Source of the DNA: Oxytricha trifallax
Lineage: Eukaryota; Ciliophora; Spirotrichea; Sporadotrichida; Oxytrichidae
Assembly: GCA_000711775.1 (NCBI GenBank)
Contig: ARYC01000125.1
Location: 1 to 64,000, forward strand
Reading direction: 5' to 3'
DNA length: 64,000 bases
The notes under the pieces are model-generated. The model did not search any database. It was not told the origin of the DNA and saw nothing but the letters and a program-made list of their open reading frames with translations. A program made the position numbers and the translations under genes. Position 1 is the stretch's first letter; each line of letters opens with the position of its first letter. This document shows, in pieces, positions 12,075-22,668 of this stretch.

Positions 12075-12216
12075 CTTAAATTTTTGGAAATTTTGGCAAT
12101 TCTAGAAATCTGATTTTAAACCATGTTCCCGTGCGATTCGTAGCCTCTTATTGAAGATAAATTTTAATTTTCAATTTAATTGAATTAATTTTTGGGAATT
12201 TATAGATAATTTTAAA
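12075..12216 (+). repeat. 143-bp direct repeat, copy 2
   Basis: Second copy of the 8791-8934 block, in the same orientation, immediately outside the right end of the decayed TBE. Confidence 0.8.
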
Positions 12217-12495
12217 ATGACTCTTTTGACTTTTTATTTAAAATAGTTCTGGCATTATTTTTAATTTGCATTGATTTATTTTTAATAATATGCAATGTTA
12301 TTTTAATATATTATTGCTTAAATAGATTTGAATTGGGAAATTTGATAAATAAAATAAATATTTTTTAAATAATAATCATAACTGCCACTAATTACAGTAG
12401 CTTATAAATCAAATTTGGTCCTAGGCACTTACCGTTATGTTCTTGATGGTACACCGTTAGTTTTCAATGTTTTTTCTTTTTTTATCGAGAAATGT

Positions 12496-12531
12496 CATTT
12501 GACCGGTTTGACCCATTTGACCGATTTGACT
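12496..12531. repeat. iteron cluster 1 in left TIR of R1
   Basis: Four near-identical 9-bp units of the form (A/G)TTTGACCN in tandem. A second cluster in the same TIR is at 12626-12661. Confidence 0.8.
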
Positions 12532-12625
12532 TGAGGTATTTGGTGGTCAAATTTTTCGGATTTAGAAATTGATTAGATTTAATTTAAAAATTATTATATT
12601 ATTTTAATAAATATATATAAAAAAA

Positions 12626-12661
12626 CATTTGACCCATTTGACCCATTTGACCGATTTGACC
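12626..12661. repeat. iteron cluster 2 in left TIR of R1
   Basis: Four direct 9-bp units ATTTGACCC, ATTTGACCC, ATTTGACCG, ATTTGACCT. The inverted counterpart lies at 14236-14271. Confidence 0.85.
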
Positions 12662-12834
12662 TGGGTATATTTCCGGTCAAGTGATTTAATGTGTAATTAA
12701 ATAGTATAAAATAATTACAAATATATATATTTAGATCTTGGTTTTACTAATTACATAAAATGGCTTAATAATTCATAGATTGTTTTCCTCTCTGAGTCGT
12801 TGTGGTGCTCCTCTTTTCATTTTTCACTTCTTTC

Positions 12835-14088
12835 TCATTATGATTTCCTCTCTTGTGAGTTGCTCTCGTTAGTTTCATCCTCCTCTAGGCGCTTCATAAA
12901 GTACTTTGCCAAGTCTATTGAGTAGAACGGCAACTTCAAGCTTTCGCATTTCTACACTTTTGTGAGGTCGATCAAATGGCATCTGGCCTTAAAAGCCTCT
13001 CTATCGATATCTTCAAGCTAATTTAGTGGCATGGAATTCATGGTGATCACAACAACACTGTCTATGTATTCTAAATACACCTCACCGTACTTCACTTCAG
13101 TTGAGTATCCGCTGCCTTCTAGCAGTCTTTTCATCTTAGCTACCTTATCCTTGCTAAAGAAATGTCTTTAGTTCATTTCGTCCATTAGAACAATTTGAGG
13201 CTGGAACTTGATTGGTATGACCTATAGCTTGAAGTAGGAATAGCCCTCTTAGAGCACATCGCACACGAAGATTTGCTAGAGCATCTTGACAATACTTGAC
13301 TTTCCAGTATCTGCTTTCCCATAAAGCCAAACACAGCATTTCTTAGGATCACTCCTTTCTACTATTACTTTAAATAGTGCATCTACAGCTTCGCCATATC
13401 CCCATTTCTAAAACTATTCCTGTGTTGTGGCCGTTCTATCTTAGTACTTCTCATAATTCCTTATGACGAATGTTTGGAGAGATTCTATGACAGGTATAAG
13501 TTTTTTCTCTTGCAGTCCTGATCCAACAATCATCTTCAACAACCCTCTCAATCTACATTCGAATTCTTAGATCTAGATCAAGTCATTGTCGTTGCTCCAA
13601 TACATCTGAATATAGTCAGTAAGATTTTGTATTTCCCCTCATTTGAGTAAACCTGTGAATTCGGCTAACATCTCTTTCTTAGTTTTAGATGGAGCAAGAA
13701 TGGAGTTGCCTTTGGAGTTAACAATACTGGCAGATTTTTCCTTAAATTTTTCAAAGTTATCTTAATCTCCAGCGTTAAGGATAATTACGTGATGCGTTTA
13801 GAAAAGATCTATCAAACACTTTTTCATAGTGACCGTTATATTAATGTCAAGTTCCTTAAGAATCTTTGTTCCTAGACTATTGGCTTGCTTGAAATGATTT
13901 TTATGTAGGCCCTTTGTAAGTTTGTGGCATTGTATTTCTAGGTATTGCTTTTTATCTTCAACATCCTGATATACGCATACGTTTTCTATTCTATCATTGA
14001 TATCTTTGATCTTACTAGAGATAACTTCTGAGTTTTCAGGACCATAGGGATAGTAACACTCGTAAAAGTGAGTCATTTTATAGTTCAT
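12835..14088 (-). pseudogene. R1 Rep-like SF3 helicase, one in-frame TGA
   Basis: From ATG 14088 (MNYKMTHFYECYYPYG) to TGA 12835-12837 the frame is 418 codons, interrupted only by one TGA at 13639-13641. The C-terminal half is a superfamily-3 helicase: Walker A CVWLYGKADTGKSSIVKML (about residue 253), Walker B QIVLMDEMN (about residue 295), and motif C VVVITMNSMP with its Asn (about residue 342). This is the order seen in Rep/NS1-type replication proteins. The N-terminal 150 residues would be expected to hold an HUH nuclease, but I see no clear His-x-His or Tyr motif. It lies inside the iteron-bearing TIRs that would be its binding sites. The TGA makes this copy defective unless it is decoded. 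Confidence 0.7.
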
Positions 14089-14235
14089 TGGAGTAGGAGA
14101 AGAATAATATTACTATCTCAGAAGTTAGAATGTACTATTTATCTAGTTTACTTCTCCATTAAATGAAATATTTAAATTAATTATAAGTAAATAATTATTT
14201 AATTACACATTAATCACTTGACCGGAAATATACCC

Positions 14236-14271
14236 AGGTCAAATCGGTCAAATGGGTCAAACCGGTCAAAT
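14236..14271. repeat. iteron cluster in right TIR of R1
   Basis: Inverted counterpart of the left clusters: GGTCAAAT/GGTCAAAC units in tandem. A single further unit lies at 14364-14371. Confidence 0.85.
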
Positions 14272-14908
14272 GTTTTAGTTATATATATTTATTTAAATAA
14301 TATAATAATTTTTAAATTAAATCTAATCAATTAAATCCGAGGAATTTGACTACAAAAAGCTTCTGGTCAAATGACATTTTTCAATAAAAAAGAAAACATT
14401 GAAAACTAACGGTGTACCATTAGGAACATAACGGTAAGTATAAATGACCAAATTTGATTTATAAGCTACTGTAATTAGTGGCAGTTATGATTATTATTTA
14501 AAAAATATTTATTTTATTTATCAAATTTCCCAATTCAAATCTATTTTAGCAATAATATCTTTTTTTAAAGAATGATTATTTTAATTCTTTTCCATCAAAA
14601 ACACGCTATTAATTATTTTCTGATATTACATATTTACATTTTTAAGTAATTTAAAAAATCTTTTAATTCGCAAAAATGAAATTAAAATATATTTAACCAT
14701 AAATTTTAATATTTTTAAATTATATATTATATTTTAAGTGCTTTGTTATATTATTAAAATATAGAAGAATAGAAAATATTAGAAATTCAAATTCTTTTTT
14801 AAATATACTTATTTCAAATTGCCATTTTGTCAATTATTACTATTTGAATTTGATTTAAAAAGAATTATGATCAAAATTAATAAATTAAATAAATATATTT
14901 TTAGTGTG

Positions 14909-14926
14909 CAAGTGTGCAAAAATGTA
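14909..14926. repeat. tandem GTGTGCAA iterons, left TIR of R2
   Basis: Two direct copies of GTGTGCAA. The inverted pair is at about 15689-15706. Confidence 0.65.
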
Positions 14927-14999
14927 ATTTTCCAACTAGGGGTAGGTCGTGTCCAAAAATATTTAATTTAAGAATATAATTATACAACAGTTAGAGATT

Positions 15000-15614
15000 T
15001 CAAATACGATTCTGTTCCTGTTCCTTTTCCTCTGTGTCTTTAGTGCTAATCCTATTCTTCTACACAACCTTGCTGTGATTGCCAGGTTCCTTTTCAATTT
15101 CATTCCATACTTGATCTTCCTCTACTCTATCTAAAAGATACTTCGCCAAATTGTACTGCGTTTAATGAGAACTGTAGTCTCCATTATTTCCCCTCTATAC
15201 TTGTAGCTTTAATTCGCCTTGTCTCTAAGCAGTCTTTTTCTTGAGCTTTTATTCTATTCCATGAAATCTCGTTTGTTTTGATTATCGTGTAGCAGTTTTT
15301 AAAGAGAATCTAAGTTTCGCCAAAAACTTGACATCAACTGCGTATTCTCTACACTCTAGTACCTTTTTCATAATGGAAATTTGTTCCCTATAAAAAAACT
15401 CTGTGTTCATTTCATCAATCAGTACAAAGTAGGGTTCCTGCTCAAGTTATCGGGAATCTACTTGAAATCTGGTTGGGTCAAGAGTTAACACATCGCCAAT
15501 AAATATTGCATCTATCATTCTGAGGATTGAGCTGTTGCAAGTATTAGCCGTGGCATATATGCATACGCAATGAATATTTTAATCCTCTCTCTCATTATCT
15601 AAATGTACAGACAT
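15000..15614 (-). pseudogene. R2 truncated SF3-helicase ATPase
   Basis: The frame from ATG 15614 to TGA 15000-15002 is open for 205 codons and aligns to the C-terminal half of the R1 protein. HCVCIYATANTCNSSILRM stands in for the Walker A loop, with Gly and Lys lost. PYFVLIDEMNTEFF is a good Walker B, and YNLAKYLLDRVEEDQ matches R1 DLAKYFMKRLEEDE. Between Walker B and this block the homology runs in another frame (FGETQILFKNCYTIIKTNEI), so a frameshift pair is present. The N-terminal domain is absent because the ORF begins at the TIR edge. The loss of Walker A and the frame change indicate a dead derivative. Confidence 0.6.
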
Positions 15615-15950
15615 TTGTTAAATGATTAATTATATAATTAATCATTAAATATATTTGGACACAACCTACCCCTACTAGAAAGATTACATTTTTGCACACT
15701 TGCACACGAAACATATATTTATCAACTTAATTAATTTTGATCATAATTATTTTAAATAAAATTCAAAATAGTACTAATTGTAAATAATGGCTGTTTGAAA
15801 TAAGTATATTATAAAAATGTATTTGTATTTCTAATATTTCCTCTTCTTATGTATTTTAGTAATATTAACAATAAAACTTTTGAATTTTATATATCTTATT
15901 TCTACAAAATAATAATTTAATTTGCATTTTCAAATAAATATTGTGTTTTT

Positions 15951-16826
15951 TTTAATTGACACATCAGTAAAATCAAAATCTCTTATATAACATATTTTTT
16001 TATATGCTTTATAATGCCAAATTTAAATATAAACGACATCTAATTATCTTTTTAAATGCATAAATTAATTAATGCATTTAAAAGCAGTAATAATTGATTT
16101 ATAATAAAAAGCAATGAATTTAAATTAATAATATAACTAAAAATATTTGTAATTAAGAACTGTCATTTTATCATAATTTTTAATAATAAAATTAAGCATA
16201 TCTACTAATAAGGAATTTTCAAATGAACAAATAATTATTTCTGATGCATCTTGAAAAAACCAAATTAACTATGCGCTAAAATTTAAATATAATGATCATT
16301 AATCTTAAAACTATTCCTCTTTCTCTTTTATAAATCTTTATTAGACATCTTTATTTAAAAAAATAAAATTTATAATCATAATAACTCCATTCTATTTTAC
16401 TTTAATAACTAAGCATTAAATAAGTTCTCTAATTTAATTAAGGTATTTAAATTTAATATATATTATTATAGTCTGCTAATATATTATTTAAGCGTTCTTT
16501 GAAAACAATGTTATTTAAAGACATAAGTTCTGTTAGATTAACTTTAATTTCTATTAAACTTTTAAATCTAAGTTCAGTAGTTTAGTAAATTCTTCCCCAC
16601 TCAGTTATACCTTATAATTAAAGGATGCATAAAATAAATAAATATTCTGTAAAATAAATTCAAAATTATCTCAATACTAAGATTTTAATAGTATAAAATT
16701 ATATATATTAATCATTCAGTAACAACCCTTATATAAGGATTGAAGATAGAATATGAGAATTTATTAATAATAACTATTTAATGAAAATAAAACTTTCAGT
16801 TATTTAATCATTAAATTAATTAATTA
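15951..16826. other. AT-rich non-coding
   Basis: About 880 bp of very AT-rich DNA with no coding frame, no recognisable repeat and no RNA gene. Confidence 0.5.
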
Positions 16827-18462
16827 TCATTTGTAAGAAAATAAATATTTATATTTAAATTTGTCTATCTACAATTAAACTCTAATCCTTTATAAATCTT
16901 AAGACTTAAGGAATAAAAATAAGTTTAAGTTATAGTAAATTATAGTGCAGGAGCTAAGGCTCCACACTCTTAACATATATTCATAAAATGGTGTATATCG
17001 TTCATAATAGTAATTATTCAAACTACAACAAGTCTGATTTGAGTTTGCTTCATCTTATAGTGAAGATTTTGTTAATAGATGTATCCTTCTATCGGTCCAG
17101 TTAAGATATTTGTTCTTTAGGTTTGGTCTGTTTCCATTGTTAACTCTTCCTCTGTTCTTGTTTCCTCTTCCTCTATAGTTGCCTCTCTGTTGTCCTCCTC
17201 CTCTCATATATTGTTCTCTTTGTGTAGATGGATAGTTTTTCTTTGCAATGCTTTGCTTTCTCTGGTTTGTGCTAAAGCTTGTGTTAAAGCTAGTATTCAA
17301 GTTACTTGACTAGCTATTGTTTGACATAGTTGATTTGTTAATTACCTAGGCTTTCATTAGGTTATCACTTATCTGAACTCTACAGTCTTTGTCTTTGTAT
17401 CTTTCTTTGATTTTTTCAAATACACTTTGCATAAGTTCTTTATGATTGTAGGTAATTTCAAAAGACACTTGGTCATCATTGATTTCCATGTCAATTATTT
17501 TGATTCCTAGGCACTATAGTAGTATTGTGGAATTTTGGACGAATGAATTATGAATAAAGTATTCGCCAATTCGTTCTATTTCCCTATTGTCATCTTATGA
17601 ACGATGCTAATTAGGAATGTATCTTTAAGGTATTTTAGTATTTACTTCAGTTTGAAGTTCTTTGTGATGGGTCTTCTTCCTTGCCCATATAGTGCTGCTG
17701 ATTTTAGCATTATTTCTTCTACCGCGGCTAAGTATATCTAGTTGCCGTTTGGTATGTCTACTCGAGCATAGTTTTGTTAGCTTGGATCATCCTTTTTCAT
17801 TCTGAATATGTCTAACAAAATTGTTTTCTTTTTACTTTTCTTTGAGTATTTACTCATGTAACCAAGCAGTTTGGGATAGTTAACTGCTTTTATGCATTCT
17901 TCCCTTACTTCTTTTGTATTCATAAGTTTCAATGCTTTGTCGTATAATGTACCTTTATTGTCATTATCGTTTTTGCCTATGGACCCTACATACATGTCGT
18001 ATAAATCCTGGGTTATCGTTTGTTTGGGGAATACTTCAACTTTCAATCATTATACCAATGAAAATCTTTGCAGTCTATGTATAACCTGCTTTTATGAGTT
18101 TCCAAATAACTTGTTGGAATGACTTTACCTGATCTTTATTTCCTTTGCCTATAACGGCATCTTTAATGAATGTTTAACATTAGTGTGTTATGGTTATAGG
18201 GCATGAGAGAGCCTCTAAAACCTGTAAGAGTTTTGCTTCTTCGGAACTCATGTCTATGTTATTAAATTTTGGTCTGGTATCCTGAAGCTAGTAGAAGTTA
18301 GCGGGTTTGCTCATCTCTTCTTCTTAGCTCGTGTTGGTCTTTGTATTTGATTCTTAGGTTATACTTTCTTGGTTTGTACTTTCGTTGGTTGATTAGGTTT
18401 CACTTAGCGACTACTCTGGATAAGATTCTTCTTATGAGGAAGGTTCTTATTTAAATTTTAAT
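16827..18462 (-). pseudogene. RGG-rich, Gag/nucleocapsid-like protein of unknown family
   Basis: Not assigned to a family. Minus-strand frames (TAA/TAG as Gln) run from about 18462 to TGA 16827-16829, with a single frame change near 18045. The N-terminus is Ser/Thr/Glu/Gln-rich, then MSKPANFYQLQDTRPKF (ATG at 18327-18329). A helical region of about 300 residues follows, then an RNA-binding tail with RGGGQQRGNYRGRGNKNRGR (about 17135-17215). A helical domain followed by an RG-rich tail resembles retrotransposon Gag or viral nucleocapsid proteins. No protease, RT or integrase is attached. It lies between R2 and a full TBE, so it is probably mobile-element DNA rather than a host gene. The frame change could be decay or programmed frameshifting. 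Confidence 0.45.
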
Positions 18463-18685
18463 TATTATTTTTGACCACAATTTAATAATTCTTATTAAAA
18501 TTCTTAATTATTTAATCGTTAAGAATTTTCTAACAGCTATATCTCCTATTTAGTATTCAAAACCCCAAAACCCCTTAGTGAGGTTTATAAGTGCTTTGAT
18601 TTGTAGGGTATAGTTGGGGTCTTATTTGGGTTAGTAGAGAAATTAGGCCTATTTACAAAATGAGAAATAGAAATTAGCGAAATTT

Positions 18686-19722
18686 AGGGTCTATTTATGA
18701 TGAGAAATATTTAGATTTACTGCTTAAGCTTAGGTATGGTACAAGTATCAATATAGATTAAGTCAAACCAGTATTAAATTATACAGCTATAGCAAAACTC
18801 TTACACAAGAGTGCCTCTACTGTTAGGTATCAATGCATTTAGCTGTTCAGCATTTTAATTCTGGTACTTGAAAGCATCCTGCTAGAAAATAAAAGTTCTC
18901 ACAGCACCATATTGACTACCTCTGTGACTATAAGACTTTAAAGTATTGGGCACACTTTCCACTAGACTAGCGACCTGTAATGTTCATCGCAAGTTTCCTG
19001 ATATGCGCATCTCTCCTTAGACTATACCCAACATTTATAGAAGAAATGGTATTACTTTCAAGACTGTCAACAGAGTAAAGAGAGTGATTGATTTTACAGT
19101 GCCATTTTTTAGTAATAATTTAAACTATATATATGATTAAATGCAGAGAGCTATTACTAATAACATCAAGTTCATACACGCCGATGAAGCAGTGTTTACA
19201 TTCAACACCTTTATTAATAAGTCTTGGTATAAGAAGTATGATAATATAGAAGTCTATGATTAAAAAGTGAAGGTAGTCACCCATGCAATTTTAGCTGGTA
19301 TAAGTGAAGATTCAGGCCTAGAGAGTTATGTTATTCACCCTCGCTCTATTAAGCGAGAGTAGTATATAGAGTTCCTACATAAGCTCAGAGAGAAGTATAG
19401 TAACCAAGAGATCATCCTGTTTGTTGATAACCTCTCAGTTCATAAGACTAAAGAGTCTAAGAAAGCTTATGAAGAGCTAAACATAACTCCTGTATACAAC
19501 GTTCCTTATAGCCCATAATTTAATGGAATTGAATTCTACTGGAGTTAAATCAAGACTCACTACAAGAAGCTGCTGCTGTATCATCTTATGCATGACTTGC
19601 CCATCGATACAGTAGACTTAATTCAAAGCAGCTGTAAGAGAGTGAGCGTAGATAAGACAACAGTCTGTGCGAGAGAGGGAAGAATGAATGTTTATAAATA
19701 AGTTTTAGATTTAAATGAATGA
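18686..19722 (+). pseudogene. TBE transposase (42-kDa type, IS630/Tc1 DDE)
   Basis: The frame ends at TGA 19720-19722. The catalytic triad is visible as IKFIHADEAVF (first Asp), ILFVDNLSVHKTK (second Asp) and YSPQFNGIEFYW (Glu), in the order and spacing of Tc1/IS630 transposases. Upstream are a predicted DNA-binding region (AIAKLLHKSASTVRYQ) and ITFKTVNRVKRVIDF. The first third shifts frame near 18850 and has one TGA, so this copy is probably inactive, although the catalytic core is intact. The protein would cut at the C4A4 ends of the element. In Oxytricha such transposases are known to take part in developmental DNA elimination. Confidence 0.85.
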
Positions 19723-19728
19723 ATAAGT

Positions 19729-20518
19729 TCACATATTAAACTTACCCATAAATGGGTTTGGCTTCTCTTTCTTCTCCTCTTCTTATGGCTTGCTTGGGCC
19801 CATATTTCTTCTCTTAGTGCCAGCTCCTGCATCTATGTTCATTTCATTTGGTTTTTATACATCTTTATAAAGCCTCATGCTCACCTCATAAATTGTCTAC
19901 GACTTTCTTTCTCTGTGAACCTTTGCATGCTCTTTCATAAGATATATACCAGTGCCAGATTTTCCTACAAAGTTATATGTCAAAGCTTACTTGAAAGATA
20001 AGGATGCTTCTTAAGTTCCTCTAGCCAAGCTGAGCTTATTAGAATGCCTTGCTTTTTTTTAGTCTTCAGGAGAGATAGAATATCGTTTCTTATGTGCTTC
20101 TTCAATTATTTCTCTGAGATACTCCTCTTTTATTGTACCAAGACCACCAAAGAAAAAGTTCCTCTCTGGTAGTTTATTAGAGAGTTGTTTCTTGGTAGGA
20201 AGGTAAACTACCACTTCCTCATCTTACATGGCATCCTCATAAAGATTAGTGACTGAAATCTCAGGGTATAGGAATTTCTATTAGTTTAATCTCTTTATTT
20301 ATAAAAGCTTTCTTCTCCTCGCAAAGTATTGCTTTCAAGAATGAAATTTCGGTACCTTCCATCGTTGGAAGGAATAAGCCAACTGTTTAAGATGTTAATA
20401 GTCGTCAAGTTATCATACCATGTAAAGCTAGGTATCGATAGAGATCTTCCTTACTTCTGAATCTAGAGATCATTTCTTGAGCCTCGACTCTTTTCACTTG
20501 ATCATTGAGTGATTCCAT
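19729..20518 (-). pseudogene. TBE 22-kDa-type ORF
   Basis: Minus-strand ORF from ATG 20518 (MESLNDQVKRVEAQEMISRF) to TGA 19729-19731, converging on the transposase gene with only a few bases between the stops. TAA/TAG are Gln. Length is 790 nt, not a multiple of three, and the frame changes once after the TEISFLKAILCEEKKAF region. The end is Lys/Glu-rich (KRRNMGPSKPQEEEKEEKPN). Position and size match the 22-kDa gene of TBE elements, whose role is not established. No catalytic motif is seen. Confidence 0.75.
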
Positions 20519-20964
20519 CTTTGTTCCTCTTCCTATTAATGAATTTCAAATTATAATTTATAGACTTCTGGATCCTATTGTTTAAAAACTTATATTAAAT
20601 ATGGGCATCTTATAGGAGGTCAACACTGTAAAGATACGTGGAGAAAGTTCGCAGAAGCTGGAACAAACTTCAGAGATGGAGCTCCATTTTTATCAATTAA
20701 GTTCCATTAAATTAGTACTAAATTTGTTAAAATTTAATTAGTACCGGTACTAAATCCGTTTAAGTTTAATTGGTACCAATTTAATAGTACCAAAACTTAA
20801 TTAGTACCTAGTTTTAATCCAGTGAAGTTTTAATGGAAAAGTTCCAATCCAGTTTAAAACTTAATTGGTACCAGTACCAACCTGAACTTTATCTGAGTTG
20901 GTACCAGAATCAAAATTATTAAGAGTAAAATTACGAAAATTATACTTATAAACTGAGTATAAAA
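20519..20964. promoter_or_regulatory. divergent intergenic region of the TBE with GTACC repeats
   Basis: Lies between the divergent 22-kDa and 57-kDa genes and must hold both promoters. From about 20700 to 20910 it contains many imperfect copies of TTAATTRGTACC and its complement in both orientations. They could be protein-binding sites or a structured spacer. Confidence 0.5.
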
Positions 20965-22529
20965 ATGAAGTCTCAGAGCTTAGATCAAACCATAATTAAT
21001 GACGTAGCAACTCCTATAGAGTCAATATAACCAGAAAGGTTACAAGAACTTAATAATAGAAATTTAAATTTGAATTTAAACATGGCGGTAAACTTAAATC
21101 GTAGAGCGGCACTTTTAGGAGCAGGTCAATCAATGCTCAACTTTGGCTCAACTAAAAAGCCTGAAATCATTTATGTTGAGAGGGAGGTAGAGCTAAGAGC
21201 TCTTGAATTTGAAGCAGAGGTTTTTATCATAGAAGTATTAAACCAGAGGGAGAGTGCAGAGATAGGGGTTTAAACTTAAATTGATAATGTTGAAGAGCTA
21301 AAAGAACAGCAACCAATCGAAAAGATAAAAATATATTAATGTGAAGACTGCTAGAATCCTTTCTCAACTGAACAAAGCTTGAAGAGACACCTTAAAGAGG
21401 TACACTCTGGCAAAGCCAAGATCTATTTCAAGCATGAAAAGGTAGATGGTAGGTATTAGTGTACGACATGCATGAAATAATATACTCACTCAGCTAAAGT
21501 TAAAAGGCAAATGCAAAGCATCACCTCAGTGTGAGTTCTTGATTGAAGATTAAGAGACTAAAAAACTAGTGCCAGCTAAAAGAAAATCTAATACTCTTGA
21601 GTTATAAAGAGAGCAGCAAGAGAGACTCAAGAGACAGAAGCGATATGAATCGATGAACCAGCCAGCAGGTAATACAATTTTAGCATGCTTCTAAGCGAAG
21701 GCAATGAATATACCTGCATTAAATGCAGTTGATCTCAGCACTTGTATTGAAAACTACTTGAATATAAACGTGCCTGCAAAAGCAAAGATCATAGTAGTTG
21801 ATGAGTATGCATACAAGGTGTATCCATTCAGTTATCTTATTAAGAACCAACAGTATTAGAACGAGTTTGAAAATGAATACATGGTACTTAGAGAGCCTAA
21901 AGAAAGACTGCAAGAATTTGCTTAAGCTAAATGGTGTTATTTTAAGTTATGGTTTCATCGCATTAAGGCTAAAAAAATTTGAGATGACTCTGAGAGACTA
22001 CCCATATCACAATAGATACCCTGATGATATAAACGATATACTCTCAGATATGATTCAGGGTGTTAAGGAGTTGCATGAACTTGGATATGTTCATAGAGAT
22101 TTGAAGCCTGAAAACGTTATGCTAAATCTCTGCCCTTTAGAAGTAGTGGTTATCGATTTCAATAGAGCTTTAAGATAGGAGATTGTCACTTTAGCACAGG
22201 TACTTGGTACTTCAGGTTACTTCCCAATAAGAGAGAAGTGGACTAATGGTTCTGTTTAATGGGATGTTTGGGCAGTAGCGGCAATAATATTAGAGAGTGA
22301 CATGGAATGTATGTCTTACTTTCGTACAAAGCATGAAAAATAATCAATAAGTTTGGCTCAGAAACATATAAAGTAAGAAGATGTCTGCTAAGAAATTAAA
22401 AGCATAGTAGAGATGATAATCGTGAGAGCTCCTAACTATCCTCGGTAAACATTAGATGACATACTTGACCCACTTGAGAGAGCAAGGTTCAAAAGATATA
22501 ATAAAGACAAGCAGATAAAATTTGTATGA
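20965..22529 (+). pseudogene. TBE 57-kDa-type protein: C2H2 zinc fingers plus protein kinase
   Basis: From ATG 20965 (MKSQSLDQTIINDVATPIES) to TGA 22527-22529. The order is an acidic N-terminus, then a C2H2 finger (CEDCQNPFSTEQSLKRHLKEVH) near 21340 and a second CTTCMKQYTH-type finger near 21460. A linker follows, then a protein-kinase-like domain with HELGYVHRDLKPENVMLN near 22070, VVIDFNRAL in place of DFG, and GTSGYFPIREKW. Total length is not a multiple of three; one frame change lies near 21515 and another near 21870. The kinase catalytic residues are kept. Role in transposition is unknown; the gene is a hallmark of TBE elements. Confidence 0.85.
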
Positions 22530-22668
22530 TTTAAGTAAACTAAAATTCATTAAATATTCATTAAATTAAGATAAAACCTGCATATTGTCTACTAACCCCT
22601 ATTAGACCCCAACTATACCCTACTAATCAAAGCACTTATAAATCTCATTAAGGGGTTATGGGGTTTTG

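Larger units (their letters stand above)
12308..14575. mobile_element. Rep-type element R1: long TIRs with iterons and an SF3-helicase gene
   Basis: An element of about 2.3 kb with inverted terminal repeats near 370-400 bp (about 12308-12700 and 14190-14560). The outer blocks aattgggaaatttgataaa and the inner ccggtcaagtgatt are complementary at both ends. A candidate 10-bp direct repeat, TTATTTTAAT, flanks it (12298-12307 and 14576-14585), though this is weak in AT-rich DNA. Each TIR holds tandem 9-bp TTTGACC-type iterons. The single gene inside is an SF3-helicase Rep-like protein on the minus strand. The plan (TIR hairpins, iterons, Rep-type ATPase) resembles replicons that replicate by Rep nicking rather than cut-and-paste transposons, but a nuclease domain is not evident. 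Confidence 0.7.
14650..15950. mobile_element. Rep-type element R2: smaller, decayed relative of R1
   Basis: Long inverted repeats pair about 14650-14970 with about 15640-15945. For example, gtgtgcaagtgtgcaaaaatgtaa at the left is matched on the other strand at 15690-15710, and aattatgatcaaaattaat near 14864 is matched near 15740. Each TIR carries two tandem GTGTGCAA units, an iteron type different from that of R1. The single minus-strand ORF is homologous to the R1 helicase. It lies directly beside R1, separated by about 75 bp. Confidence 0.65.
18558..22668. mobile_element. complete TBE transposon, 4111 bp
   Basis: Starts with CAAAACCCCAAAACCCC (telomere-like C4A4 repeats) at 18558 and ends with the inverted GGGGTTATGGGGTTTTG at 22668. 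The terminal repeats are about 78 bp and include TTAGTGAGGTTTATAAGTG at the left and its complement at the right. It carries the three genes of this family: a DDE transposase, a 22-kDa ORF and a 57-kDa zinc-finger/kinase ORF. The size matches the known 4.1 kb. Flanking triplets are ATT (left) and AAT (right). Both fit the ANT target rule of the family but they are not identical. TBEs are Tc1/mariner-related and are eliminated from, and implicated in, Oxytricha genome rearrangement. Confidence 0.93.

Noticed and set aside
12496..12661. CRISPR-like array (short repeats TTTGACC)
   Set aside because: Units are contiguous 9-mers without spacers and are mirrored in the other TIR; iterons fit better, and the organism is a eukaryote.
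18558..18574. Internal telomere marking a somatic chromosome end
   Set aside because: The C4A4 repeats are the tip of a complete TBE with matching inverted end at 22668 and internal genes, so they are transposon termini.
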